From: Flammulina velutipes | Lineage: Eukaryota > Basidiomycota > Agaricomycetes > Agaricales > Physalacriaceae | Assembly (NCBI GenBank): GCA_011800155.1 | Contig: CM022372.1 | Location: 682,001-746,000, forward strand | Direction of reading: 5' to 3' | DNA: 64,000 nt | Part shown: positions 33,820 to 45,832 of the stretch, in pieces | Layout of the letters: the number at the start of each line of letters is the position of its first letter | How positions within the stretch are numbered: position 1 is the first letter of the stretch | Notes under the pieces: model-generated | What the model was told of the DNA's origin: nothing | The model's database searches: none | The model's input: only the letters and a program-made list of their open reading frames with translations | Position numbers and translations under genes: made by a program

Positions 33820-35669
33820 CTACAATAGATATCTGAACCCAGCCTCTTGCTGCTCCTTGGTGGGAGCGCTCTTCTTCTCATCGATTCCCCTATCAAGCAG
33901 ACTATTCTGCCTCGTAAGGTATATCCTCGTAGCCGTCGCACATACGATCGCCATCACACTCGCCGCCAGATTCACGCTAAACGCTGTGAGGTAGCGTGGT
34001 GATGAAGTGTAGAGGTACGCCGTCCAGATGTTGGGCGTGTTGCACATAGCGTTGATCAGCGATATCGCAGCGGCGCGCTTGACTGCAGGCTGTGTGAGTG
34101 ATCCGGTTATCCACGAGAGAGTAACGACGGCAGAGCCATAGAAGGAGGAAGGCATGAACATCATTGCGACATCTGAGCGGGCAGGTGTTAGAACGGTAAT
34201 GGAAGAAGGAAATGGGAGTCTCACATCGTCCTGCAGTGTTGAGTGTGGCGACGGCTATGACATTCGCGATGACGGTAAAGGTCAACGGCCCAACGATATG
34301 CCAGAAACGCTCTTGAGTCTTGTCGGAGTGCCAACCGTTCACGATCATGACGACGACGCAGAGCAGGTAAGGTGGGGCGGTGAGGACATAGGTGATGTTC
34401 CGGCTAAGCAACGCATTTCTGGTTAGCACAGCAAATCGAAACATGTAGAATAAACTACTCGCCTGTAACCAAGGGTGCCTACAACAGACGGGAAGAACTG
34501 CACGACGGCGGCGGCGATGTATGTCTAAGAGCCATGGTCAACAGTCTACTCGAAAGCAAAGAAGACGAGAACAGACCATATAGAGAAGACTCATGAGCAA
34601 CCAAGTCTTGGGATCCGTCACAGCCATCACGAACGCCTCCCAACCACCAATCTCATCCCTGTCGTCCTTCTGGCCTTGGTCCTTCTCAAAGTTCCACGCC
34701 AAAAAGTCCTTCTCCGTGTCGGTCAAACCCCACGCAGTAGCCAAACTGTTGGGAAGATACATGCCAAAGACAATGGCGAGGAAAACCGTGACGACACCCT
34801 CAATGATGAAGAGCCACCTCCAGCCCGTGATACCCTTCAGCCCGTCCATTTCAAGAATCGCAATGGCAAGGAGACCACCAAATGCGTTCCCGAGCTGCGA
34901 ACCAGAGTAAAGAAGCGCTGTGCGAAGCGCGAATTGCTGACGGTTGTAGAACATGGAGAGATAATGAAGGGCACCACTGTGATAACGGGTAAGTCGAAAG
35001 GTCGAAGAAGACGGTCTAGAACATAATGAACGTACGGGAAGAAGACAGCCTCAACGAAGCCTAGGAAGAAGCGACAGGTGACAAGTCCAGCGAAGTTGTG
35101 AGTAGCGCCCGCAGCGGCAGAGATGACTCCCCATACTGCCATAGCAGCGCAGACTGCGCACAATAGGTTAATTCTCTTCGGCGAGTGGATTGAAAGACAA
35201 AAACGCGTACTGTAGTAGGCCGGGTGAGCTATCTTTCCGATAATGATAGTCGAAGGAACCTGCATCAGGATCTAAATAAAATGATGCGTGTTAGTGGGGT
35301 ATGGAGGCGGGGAAGAGGCCACCGTACATATCCCAGAAAGAGAAGACTGATGCATGTTTGATACTGCACAGGAGTGAGGTTAAGTTCCGCTTCGATGTTC
35401 GCGAGTTTGGCAGAGGAAATGTTCTGGCGATCGAGGTAGTTCATGACACTAGAGAAAGTCAGCGAAAACGCGGAAGAAGGGTCTAAGGTAGACACGTACT
35501 ACATGACGATTATAGCGGGCATAATCAACATGTCAATTTTGAACGTCGCTTTCTTTCCAAGGCGCGCGTAGTCCTCTGTTGATAACCCGGCGAGCGACGC
35601 GGGCATTGTGTGAGCTGGGCGCTTGGTCTCGATGTGGATCTCGTCATTGACAGACTTGGTATCAGACAT
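33820..35669 (-). CDS. MFS transporter, DAL5/anion:cation symporter type
   Basis: Plasma-membrane uptake carrier of the fungal allantoate permease family; substrates are organic anions such as allantoate or nicotinate-like acids. The start at 35669 (MSDTKSVNDEIHIETKRP) is preferred to an in-frame Met at 35711. Helix 1 contains MLIMPAIIVM, then YVMNYLDRQNISSAKLANIE, the typical TM1-TM2 loop. Later come GLVTCRFFLGFVEAVFFP, GWRWLFIIEGVVTVFLAI and GLTDTEKDFLAWNFEKD. The C-terminal half includes NITYVLTAPPYLLCVVVMIVNGW and ANVIAVATLN. About ten exons. The substrate cannot be told from sequence. Confidence 0.87.
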
Positions 35670-36784
35670 GGCTGGAAAGAGGGACACAAGTAGGCGACGG
35701 TATATCTCCAAGACGCGTTTAACCTTTAAAGAAAGATGAATAGCCGTCAGTAGCCATAGACCCGAAACTCCGTCACTGTTAGGTCCCAGAAAGTGGGTTC
35801 ACGAGACCACCGCGTTAGATCAGGGATGTCATGAGATCCTCAAGATAGCTAAAAATTATTCAACTAAAGAAGAGGGGGCGTTTGTCAGTCGTTTGTTGAC
35901 GGGATTCGACCTGATTTGACAGAATACGCCTCCGAATTTCAAAGTGGATTATCGCCGTTTGGTCTTAGTAGTATTGGAAGAAAGATAAGTTGATAGCTGC
36001 CATCCTTGTACGGTCGCCAACAGGTTCTCCCTGAGAATTTGTAAGTACAGTACGCAGGACATGTCCAACAATCAGTGAACATACTTTGCGTACTTTCAAG
36101 GTCAATACTCAATGCTCAACGTTACAGCCCCTTGACGCTCGGAAGACCTCCGAATTTCAGATCGCATTTTACCCCGCTTTTTTGGGGATTCATCAACGAG
36201 CGAGTTTTTTTAAAGCTTTAACGAACCGACGGAATTGACGACGCGGTCTAAGTCTGGTAGCATTGAATTATCAGATAGGTCGACGATGGTGACTAGGGCG
36301 GGGCGGGGCGGCTGGCGTGTGTACGAATAGCTTCAAGCGTCTACTACCGGGAAATTAGAGTTGGAGAGGTGATACAATTGGAGATGGACGCACCTGATTG
36401 TAATAGTGAAATCTCTTCATGATTTCGCGCACTGAGTAACCATTGAGTACGTCGTAGCCACGTATCGGGAGGTCAATTCAGTCTCTGTAGCCGCCGCATT
36501 CGTAGGACCCAATGCCGCGTCAGGTGAGCTTGGTAAATGTCGAGATTGGTTTTGTCTGTTGGTAGCTCTCCCTCACAGAGTTTTAGAGTGTATCAGGAGT
36601 CCGACAATAAACAGGTTGCGATATGAATATGGTCGAAAGCAGAATATAGCTTGCAATCGTCGTGGTCAAAGGAACACAAAGGGCAGCCGCCGGCAAAGTT
36701 CGGCGTGTCCCGTTGTCTATAGATTGGTCTTCAAAGGTACAAAACAGCTTGTAGTATATCTTTTCCAAGTGACAGGCTGGCATC
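35670..36784. other. Intergenic, 1.1 kb
   Basis: Upstream of the MFS gene and downstream of the P450, which points the same way. A short GC tract (GGGCGGGGCGGGGCGG) lies near 36297. No convincing ORF, repeat or RNA gene was seen. Confidence 0.4.
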
Positions 36785-39076
36785 TCACACCGCAAGAGTC
36801 TTCACCTTCAACGGGAGCTTGCTTCCTTCTTCATATTTTCCCTCCAACGCTGGGAAGACGTTGATTTGTGTAGGCGCAAACTTGATCTCAGCATCAGGCT
36901 CGAAGGAAAATTTGTTGACCAATAGCAAGGTAAGGACCTGCAGCTCCATCAATCTGCTAACGGTCAGTGTCATAACCGGTGCCAGACTTTAGCCACGTAC
37001 GCGAATCGCCATCTACGAGGAACGTCAATTCTCACATACATAAACTAAGGATTCAAGGAACTCACCCAATACAAGCTCTGTTTCCTGCGCTGAAGATGAG
37101 CCTAAAGTATCGATGCGGTTAGCAATCTATTGCTGTCCGTATGACGGTCTAAACCTCACAAATTCGCATAAACGCCAACATTGCTCCCACTGCGCCCAAC
37201 CTTGTCACCCAAAAACCTGTCAGGGTTCCAATTGTCCGCGTCTCTGCCCCAAAGGCTCTGCAGCCTACTCACAGTGAGGTTGGGGCTAAGATTTCAGATG
37301 ATGATCTGCTTACCGCTGGTATGCCAAAACGGACGCGTAAATCACTTGCCCTTTCTTGATAGGAAGTTCCATGCACGTCGTCCCGTCATTCAAAGTCAGT
37401 GGCTCAGAAAGAGGCAAGATATCGTCCTGGGCTGCTTCGCGAAGAAGAGAATGCACGACGGGGTGCAAGCGAAGTGTTTCCTGTGAATACATAAGGACTA
37501 GGATGCCATCGGGGCGTTGGTAGACCTGACCTTGATACAGGCATTTAAAAATAACAAAGCGTCATAATCTGCGCTCGTCAGTGGCTCGCCATTCTTTCGC
37601 TTCAGCATTTCGCGGATCTCATCTCTGAGACGCTCCTGGGCAATTGGGTTGCGTGCGAGCTCATAGAGAAGGCTACCGAGGGTGTTCGACGTCGTGTCTT
37701 GTCCACCAGCAATGAACGTCCTATCACGTCAACTTTATGAGGCTGTCACCCAACCTTACATGTTGAGAAACGTACGCCATCTGGGCCATCATAGCATCAC
37801 GGTCCATTCCTTTGTTTTTATCTTTTGACAAGAGACTCGAAGCTACAGAATATGTCAACATTTCCCCTTCAATGGAATGAACGAAGTATACCCAAGAGCC
37901 CAACAATATCCTTCTCTCCGTGACCTTCAACGTCGTCCACAGCTTTCTGGATAATATCCTTTGATATCCTATGTGCCAGTGCGCGGAAGGTCCTGGGCAT
38001 CGAATACGTCCGAGAGGCGACGACGGAATCCAAGGGGTCAATGAGCCAATCAGGCAGGACGCGCAACAGCGACGTATACGCAATTTCAGCTGGCTTGGGG
38101 TTCAAGGTGGCGCCCGTCCTTTCGAAAGAGTGAGTCAATGTTGGCATCACACACGTACATACTAGATGGAACTCACATAACTTGCTTTAGGCTGTCCCCT
38201 AGCTCGTCTTCCTTTCCATCCAGGGCACCGAATGCATGTCTAAAGGACGCTATTTTTTGTTTGTATGGCAAAGAAGAAGGAACAATAAATACACCTACCA
38301 AGTCCCAACAGATCGAGAGCTACCTTGGTAGTCCATGGAAGGATGTCGATGACGGCGGACTCGCTTGCAATGTGGGCCTCAAGTTTCTCTGTGAGCTGGT
38401 ATGATTGTTTAGCACCAGTTAGGCGTGCTGGTAAGAACAAAATACCTTCCGGCCCTCCGCCTGGAATAAATCAAGCAAACTCTTCAACTGCCCCACAGAA
38501 AATGCGGGATTCAAAATGTGCCTCTGTCGACGATGTTCCTCGCCTGAAAGTCGATAAGTCTGACCAGTCGTTAATGGCGATACAAAGCGAAACAGCTCAC
38601 CCTCCACGGTGACGATCCCTGGCCCGAACCAAGAGTTCCAAAAGTGGTGCATATCTCCCGTCTTCGGGAAGCGGTAGCCTGAAGTCTGGAAGATGTACTG
38701 GAGGGCTTTGGGGTCGGAAACAAGGAGATTATTTTGCTGATGAGGATTCAAGCTCAGAAAACATTGATCTTGTTGGCGCCACTTACACCGAAGCATCCAG
38801 TGAGACGGACGACGAGGCCGTACTGTTTGATCCATTTCATTTCGTTCTCGCCTGCAATGGGCTGGCAGCGAATGTCCATTTCATGGCCTATAGTGTGTAA
38901 GGGTCAACTCGTGCATACAATGAAATATTCATGATCCACTAACCAGTAAGCCAAGATCCATTGGGAGGCCCGCGGGTCATTCGAAGACCTCGAGCCCTGC
39001 GTTTAGCTCGCAGAAGGAGTGAAAGCGTAACAATGACGAGGATGCTTGAGAATGTTAACTTGAGCGAAGAAATCAT
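36785..39076 (-). CDS. Cytochrome P450 monooxygenase
   Basis: ER-anchored heme monooxygenase. The start at 39076 (MISSLKLTFSSILVIVTLSLLL) gives a membrane anchor followed by a basic stop-transfer; an in-frame Met at 39154 is possible. Then come a Pro/Gly hinge (TRGPPNG), EHRRQRHILNPAF (C-helix), the I-helix TFIAGGQDTTSNT, the K-helix ACIKETLRLHP, and the heme loop FSAGNRACIGWRFA with its Cys ligand. The C-terminus is LPLKVKTLAV. At least twelve exons, including a 12-base exon (37001-37012) just after the heme Cys. A general redox partner is encoded at 58471-60826. The substrate is unknown. Confidence 0.88.
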
Positions 39077-40199
39077 CTCGAGGGAAATTATAATCTTGTA
39101 AAATGCAGTCCACAAGACTTTATATACCATCTTAAGGAGCCGTTCTGCTGGCATAATAGCTTCGTTAACTCACTGGACGGACCGTTGACAGCAACATCAT
39201 GTCAATCGGGGTGGGTAGCACACGAACAGAAGAGCGTCTAGAATCGAAGTGAGGTCTTGTCCGAGACGGAAAGGAACGCACACACACTGCTTTGAGCTCC
39301 AGGACAGGGTTTGACCACTTACAAAGCCTGGTTTCCATCACACGACGAGAGTAAATCACCAGGGAGGCTATTCTGAGAGAACGCATGGAGTAAGTATGAG
39401 GATACGGCTGTAAGCAAGGCTTTGACTGCTGGAATAAACGCATCTGTACTGCCCCGTCTGGTAGCAAGAAAGCGAAGTTCTTGCCATTGAGAACTGGATA
39501 ACATGTGCCGAGGGTCAGCCCGCTACAATGGAAAACCAGAGACTCAACTACAATGAATTGGCTTGAAGGCTCAGTCATACGAAATTACGGAGAGCGCACG
39601 ACGAGGGCGTTCAACGACTATCCCGCATACGCCCCGATGTTCGGTGTTCTGAGAAAAACCGGTGAGTAAGCTTGAACATGACTAATATGTACGTTAGAAA
39701 ATGCTGCACTTGTGGTTTGCTTTCCGTCCAACGAACGTTTTCGAGCCGGAATCTTCAGGCTATGATTTCCGGTTATCGTTAGCTCCTTGGGATAGGTAGC
39801 AAAGCGCCACCTCCGAGTCGACATATAATGATGACTTGTACTAGGCAGCGAAGGTATTGGAACGTGACCCCAGTGAAAATTGCGTTGGGATGGGTTGATG
39901 TATGTTGGGAATCGGCTGCCCATATATGTGTGATATTCCTTGCGCTCGCTAGGTCTGGTCAGTGCCAGTGAGAGAGCCTACTAGTCGAGCAGTGATATGC
40001 TGTAGATTAGGCAGTGAGAGAAATCAGATTTAGCATGATCGGGTGGCTGTGCTACTCCTCTTCACGGTCACGTTCATTGAATCAGACACACTTGCTGAGT
40101 TGTGATTCGCGCAGCTTAAATGTGATTGAATTCCTGTGTATTCATATTCATGATTGGAATCGTTTTGAAGTCTATGCTATATAGTTTATGGTAGCACAG
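39077..40199. other. Intergenic, 1.1 kb
   Basis: A minus-strand ORF at 39165-39578 and an overlapping one (LSSSQWQELRFLATRRG) have no recognised homology and are not called. The right part contains the 3' conserved box of gene E at about 40034-40075. Confidence 0.4.
40034..40075 (-). promoter_or_regulatory. Conserved 3' box of kinase-like gene E
   Basis: On the minus strand AACGTGACCGTGAAGAGG, then a few bases, then CAGCCACCCGATCATG, about 125 bases after the E stop. Counterparts lie after F (48269-48307), G (50372-50417) and H (52278-52316). It could be a 3' UTR or termination signal, or the remnant of a duplicated neighbour (it reads V-T-V-K-R-x-x-T-A-T-R-S in E, G and H). Confidence 0.55.
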
Positions 40200-41217
40200 T
40201 TAGGCATTTGCTTTTCGGAGTTTCGCCAAAGTTGCAGCATCTCGCCTAATCAGAACAAAGAGTCAGTGTAGTAGAGGGAATGCAGGTACTAGGACTTACG
40301 GTCTTAATTCCTTGCCGCGTATTTTCAGCGCCTCCTCCAGTTGTTCAATGTTTATTCTCCTCGGGAGATATTTAATCAGGTATTTGGCAAACTCGTCTAA
40401 TTGATCTTCGCTCGTCTCGTCCATGACTTCTTCTACACCTGCAATTCTGCCACCGTCCTCTAAATCTTTGTCTGTTGGCCCCAGTCTACAGGTATGGATG
40501 CCGTAAGTGTCTCGTCAACGAACACATTTTTCAGGTCGAAGTCGAAATAGCTAAGTGGCATCAGTGAGCATGAAAAACAGACTGCGGAAGACTGACATAC
40601 AGCAGCTTTCTGTTGATTGCTATGTTGACCAAGACACTCTCAATAATTCCTAGTACTTGCTTCAAGGATTTTTCCAGATCCATATCCTCGTCCTCGAGGT
40701 ACCATTTGTAGAATGGCTTAAATGGCGCCGCCGGCCTTCTTTCCACGTCAATGCTTACTATGAAGAATACCCCTCTCATTGGCTCAGCTTCATCGTGTAA
40801 GTGTAGGTTAACCTGGTTCAATTAACATCAGCAGTCAAGTTTAGTTTTCGCGTAGGAAAATGACCTTCTTCAAGTAGCGGACTTCTATTTCCGTTTTACT
40901 ATTGTCTTCCGGGACAACTTTTAATATCGCAGGCTCGCCCTCAAACGGCTCGACAATCTTGTATGTGTCGGACCAGCGGCCTTGATCAACGTCGGGAAGG
41001 GGAACAAGTGTGTACTCCTTGCCGTTGAGAACTTGAGATTTCAATCGTTCGGTGTGTATTACTCGACTGGAGAGCGATGTAGAAGAAGTAGGACTGTGCA
41101 ATGAGTGGTTAGCTATGAAATATGCTGCGCGATGTGTATAACGCACTGTGCGGTACTGAATAACACCCCCTGGATGAGAAGGATCACAACCAAGAAGATT
41201 TGGGAATGTGTAAGCAT
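40200..41217 (-). pseudogene. Kinase-like paralogue E with a frameshift after the VDW motif
   Basis: The start at 41217 (MLTHSQIFLVVILLIQGVLFSTA) is a leader exon followed by an intron. The body has VPLPDVDQGRWSDTYKI, PAILKVV, IEVRYLKK, PFYKWYLEDED, YFDFDLKN and IPVDW. At about 40480 one base is missing relative to F and G (GGGGCCAACAG against GGGGTCCAACAG), so the frame reads GQQTKI and stops. In the other frame the C-terminal part is intact (GVEEVMDETSEDQLDEFAKYL, RRINIEQLEEALKIRGKELRP) and ends with ADAATLAK-like residues at 40200. The lesion removes about 70 residues after the kinase motifs. A sequencing error is the alternative. Confidence 0.72.
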
Positions 41218-42391
41218 CCTGTTTGAGGCCAGCTCGGGATGATGGTAATTTCAAACTATGGAACTCGCCTGCTATTTAAAATCGAACAGCTTTCACTGCA
41301 TCTGTTTGTCGTTTCGGATGGTACCACATCCAGTAATACGAAACTGCCGGATGGACGGTTATTTTGGGTTCGCGACAGCCTAGATTTTTGCCAGTCTTGC
41401 TAATACCAGTATCATTGGTGCAATGAAAGGCTATGCACAGCGATAGACATGCATTGTCTTTCTTGAATATTGTGTGGCGCAGTTAGATAACTTCATTTTC
41501 ATGCTTCCGAGTCCATGGTTGATGCTGCTAAGTATTTAAAGCGGTCACGTAACATTGTTTGGATTACCTGATGTATAATAGGCCTTATATAGACTGGCAT
41601 CTACTATACTGTGGAAAAATTGAATCACAGACAAAGGTTGACATTTGGCAAGTCCAGCGCCCGCACCTCCCTAATGGCAACAACCCATCTGTTTTTGAGG
41701 CGACTGTTTCTCTTATTTTTCAGTGCCAAAAATTTTAATCAGTAGATACTTATGGTCCTATAGATGGCCTACTGTGCTATGCTGAACACGCCACACTTAG
41801 CTGAATGCAGTGCTGGTCCTGGGTCCTGGCGCGCTTTCCCGCGCGGCCCGCACCTGCCAAAAATGGAAACAGCCCTTCAATTTTGAGCGTTTCTGTAGTA
41901 CTAGTAGTCATGCTCACCGCCGCTAGTCACCAAATATCAACAATACAGTGTATTGAGGTCAAAGCATTACATGGGTGTAACGGAAGATATTCTGTGGTTG
42001 TAGCGATGATATTATGGAGCATGAGGTTGAAGTCGAGACTGCAGCAGGTTGCTCGCAAGAGTTTGAAGGCGCGCGCGACGTAAAAGAACGAGCGGATGAG
42101 TATCGTTACCACATTACTAAGGGGAGAAAGGGAGAAGTGTCCTTGGGCGTAGCCACGGCGACGCCACAATACTGGCCGTCGATTTGGTTACTAGTACAAT
42201 AGTCTCCTGTCGACAAAAGTGTCGCCCAAAGTATACGGCAATAGCCGCCCGAGTATTCGCTCGTCGACATGCATACTTGCGGTTTTGTCCTTTTATTGAG
42301 TGACTTTCGAGTTGGAGAAGGTACCGCGGGATCACTGATATATATCTAATCTTATCTAACGTTGTGATGCCGTGTGGTTGCGAGAAACTTG
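41218..42391. other. Intergenic, 1.2 kb
   Basis: Contains the pre-ATG box of E (41221-41235) and a minus-strand copy of TGCGCCACA at 41473. No gene recognised. Confidence 0.4.
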
Positions 42392-43431
42392 TCATATATA
42401 CGTGGCATGAATATCTTTGATCTGCTTCCATTGGTGTCCCTTCCACAGAGCATTCCCACTCGTCGATCTCTTGGATACCACACCCTCCGACGCGTCTGCA
42501 TCTTCCAGGAGATACCCAGCTCTGACGCCACCCTTGTCTGCCAGCTCTTGTAAGAAACGGACAAACGGCTGGTCTATCTCCTCAGGCGACACGTAGGTGA
42601 TCGTCTTACCAAGTATCTGCGCAACCTCCTGGAACGTAGCGGCTTCTCCCTCAACAATGAAGCTCTTGTTGTAGAGCTCAGAGAGCGGGATGGTGGTAAG
42701 GATGTGCGCAACGTAACCTGGGTAAGACTTAGTGTCTATGCGAGATGGCAGTGGGGAGAATCTACGACGTACCTCCGATGTCTGCGAGCGCTGTGAAGCT
42801 CACTTTCTTGTCGCCTTTTCCTGCAACGACGAATTCACCGGGCTTGCTGGTGGCGGAAGTAAGCCAGGGAACGAGCTCAGTGAACACCCCAGTCACCACC
42901 CTAGTAGTGGGAATGCCAATCTCCTGGATCTTGGCTGTCGACACGTTCAATAGTATTAGCTCAAGCATTTCCAAAAAAAGTGAGATACCTAATGCCGCAC
43001 TCTTCGCTCCAAAGAGGCTCCCAGAAGCATGACCTTCCGCGTTCAAACCGAACTCAGCGGGTACGAAGAGTTTCACACCTGCTGCCTTGGCGGCGCGAGC
43101 GATGGCTACTTGGACAACGGCGATGACATTTTCAGTATCAGTACCACCGCCAAGGGTAACGACCACCACATCAACCGCATTCTCCTTGAGGACATTGACC
43201 ACCTGCGCCTCATTGGTGTAGTCGACGGAAGCAGTCTTAACCGCGGCGGGAACATCTTGGAGCTTGGATGCGTCTCTGGATAAGAGAAGGACTTTAGCGC
43301 CTTGTGCGGCGAGGGCCTGGACGAGCGACAAACATTAGCGGGAATAAGGGGATACATTGTTCGGTACTTACGCTCACGAGAGGCTTTCCAAGTGTTCCGT
43401 AGCCAAAGACTGCGACTGATATAGAAGACAT
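42392..43431 (-). CDS. NmrA/isoflavone-reductase-like NAD(P)-binding protein
   Basis: Rossmann-fold oxidoreductase or redox sensor of the atypical SDR family. The start at 43431 (MSSISVAVFGYGTLGKPLVS) carries the GxGxxGxP nucleotide motif. Next come KVLLLSRDASKL, VDVVVVTLGG, LFVPAEFGLNAEG, the family PAEFG motif, and KIQEIGIPTTRVVTGVFTE. The C-terminal part has FIVEGEAATFQEVAQILGKT and VSPEEIDQPFVRFLQ. Four exons; an intron at about 42940-42988 separates LGAKSAAL from AKIQEIG. About 300 residues, as expected. Cytosolic; substrate unknown. Confidence 0.85.
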
Positions 43432-44613
43432 TGGGGGAATTGATACTAGGAGAAGGGTGTTCTTAAGGGATTAGGTGAAATTGTGTTTGCGTTTTAAAGT
43501 GGCGTCCGAGCCTATTGAAGAATGTAAGCCGTCATCGATCACTGGTAAAGGGCAACTGAGCGACCTTGATGAGACCCCGGGAGATTAGCAAATATTGGCC
43601 CAATGGAAGTCTACCTGGATGTTGGATGTTAGGAACCAGTAGAAGAAGCCTTGAATATAAATGTATATGGATGGCGCCGCAGAGGAGTCCTAATGGCATA
43701 GCGTGTGTGGGACGATAGGAAAATCCTGTCATCTAGATCTCTTACAAAATGTGGTGCAGGGAGGTTGAACAATCAATACATCTCAGCCACCGCCACCATC
43801 GCCACCACCACGGCATAACACTGATATCACGGGCATTACCTCTCTCCAGTCTTGCGTTGGTGGTGGTGGCGTTGAACTAACAGATCTCCGGCAAGTCACT
43901 TGAAACATAATTCCCGCGGTGCAAGCGCAGCTTTCAGGACGCGGATTAGTTAAGTTGCGCCACATTATCTGTACTGCTCCAATGATTGATACATAAGCAT
44001 CTCGAGTGCTTCCTAGAGTTGAAGTGAACAATTTCTTACCTCTCTAACGCTGGTCATCCTTCCTGCAAAAGACCTCTCTCAAATAACCCGTCGCACATCA
44101 GCTGTCATCTCACTGGTGCATCCATTGCATGGTCGATGTGGTGACCACAACTACCGCCAGTAAAACCAAAGTATAACTGATGGAATAGAGGTTGAGCAAA
44201 GACCATTGGAAAAACGCACTTTCAATTTCCTCGACATTTCGAGCTCGTCAAACAATAAACAATCTATTCACTCCACAAAATATGGCACAAGGAAACCATT
44301 AATTCAAAGCTAGATTTCGAACGGATAAGTGTGCGAATGTTGTAGAAATGCAGAGAGTACAATGCGGTGTGGGTATCCAAAACCGTTGTCGTCAATGAAG
44401 CAAAGGGATAAATAAATGCATGTAGGGCGAGGATGTAGGGCGAGGGTTTAGACACGGCGTTAAAGAGCGGACGGGATTGTCGATGGTGTAGACTATCCCA
44501 CTGGTAGCATTGGATGATAGTGAGGCGAGGCAGGGCGTGTGCAGACCAGATGACTGCAGGCGTCTACTACTCTCGAATATTAGATTTGGGAAGGAGACAA
44601 GAGAGGGACGTAC
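43432..44613. other. Intergenic, 1.2 kb
   Basis: Holds a CCACCACC/ACCGCCACC-type simple run near 43785-43810 and one TGCGCCACA at 43958. No supported gene. Confidence 0.4.
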
Positions 44614-45832
44614 TCAATAATAAATCTCTTCATATTTTCTTCTTTTATGAGAATGGCTTCTGCGCACTGGGTAATCCGTCGGGAGAGCTCGGTTGTCAAC
44701 AGTGTGCGTCGGGGCAACAAATCGGGAGGTGACTTCAGTCTTCGTACCCGCCGCCGCCGTGGGACCCAAAGCCGCATTGCCTTCGGAACCACCAAAGGCT
44801 TCTGGAGCCTCTTGAGAGTCATCATTATGAGAGACCCACCATCCAAGTCCGATGCCACCAGCAGCGCACTACGTGTTGGCATGAGCAGATATTCAACAAA
44901 AGCGGGGCGAAAAACCTACAATGACGAGAAGCATGCCAATAATCCAGACCCAGCGAGATAGTCTTGTTGAACCGTTCTGAGTCTTGCGCAACCAGGAGCT
45001 GACAGGTACGTTAGATAAGGAAATTGTTTATTAGAAGACGACTGACCTGCCCGACTTTCTGTTCTCGGTATGGGCGATAACAGAGAAGCGCCTCCAGAAC
45101 TCGTCACCACGCTCGCCACGTCTGGGCAGCATGGTTTCCTCCTTCTCGCCCCTCATGATAGGCTTCTCGTCGGCAAAAGTGATGTCCTGCGCCTTCTGGG
45201 GGCGAGCAAAGACGGGGGTGATGGGAGTCATGGGCGCCTGGAGAGGATGTGGCGCACTGGGGACGGGCGAAGGCGGGGGAAAGTGCTCCGACGCGTGCAA
45301 GAAAGGATTCTGGCCCTGTCCCTGCTTGACATTGATTTGTAGTTGTGGCTGACGCTGTGCGCCGCCTTGTGCTGGTTCCGGACGAGCCAAGTTGAGGGTA
45401 GCGATGGGTGCTGCATACCCGGGGCGCGGGGACGCTATGTACTGGGGTGGCGGCGACGGCTCCCGGCCTGAAGTTGCTGCGGCCAACGCTGCGTGCTTGG
45501 AGGGCAAGGGTCCTGCTTGGCCTGGTTTGCGCGGCTCGTCGTCGTCGTCGTCTTCATCGTCCATGGACCCGTTCATGAATCCCATTCCGAGGGCGCCCAT
45601 GCCAGAGTTGCGGTTGGGTTTCTGGTCCCGGCCATCGAGATAGTTGTCGTACCTACAGAACAGTAAGCACTGAGCTCGTCGTTCAGTACAAACGAACATA
45701 CATGTTGTAGGCCGATGTCCTATCGTTCGGATTTGCTTGAGGCGGCTGGCGAAGTCTACGCTGCGGCTGCGGTGTTTCGTAGATCGAATCTGGTTCGTCT
45801 GTCGCGTACGGTGGTCGGCCAGATACAGGCAT
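44614..45832 (-). CDS. Single-pass membrane protein with long disordered N-terminus, unknown function
   Basis: Four exons. The start at 45832 reads MPVSGRPPYATDEPDSIYE. The N-terminal 220 residues are Pro/Gln-rich and disordered, with an acidic run (DDEDDDDDE) and a FWRRFSVIAHT box. Then come SSWLRKTQNGSTRLSRWVW and one membrane segment, IIGMLLVI-CAAGGIGLGWWVS, joined across an intron. The C-terminal part (DSQEAPEAFGGSEGNAALG) is about 75 residues and ends in a basic HSHKRRKYEEIYY tail. This layout recurs in unnamed basidiomycete proteins. No catalytic motif is seen. Confidence 0.7.

Noticed and set aside
39165..39578. 137-codon minus ORF between P450 and E
   Set aside because: No recognisable domain; an alternative frame is equally open, so there is no support for either.
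44614..45832. Collagen-like or transcription-factor assignment for the Pro/Gln-rich protein
   Set aside because: Only low-complexity similarity; the one solid feature is a single membrane helix.
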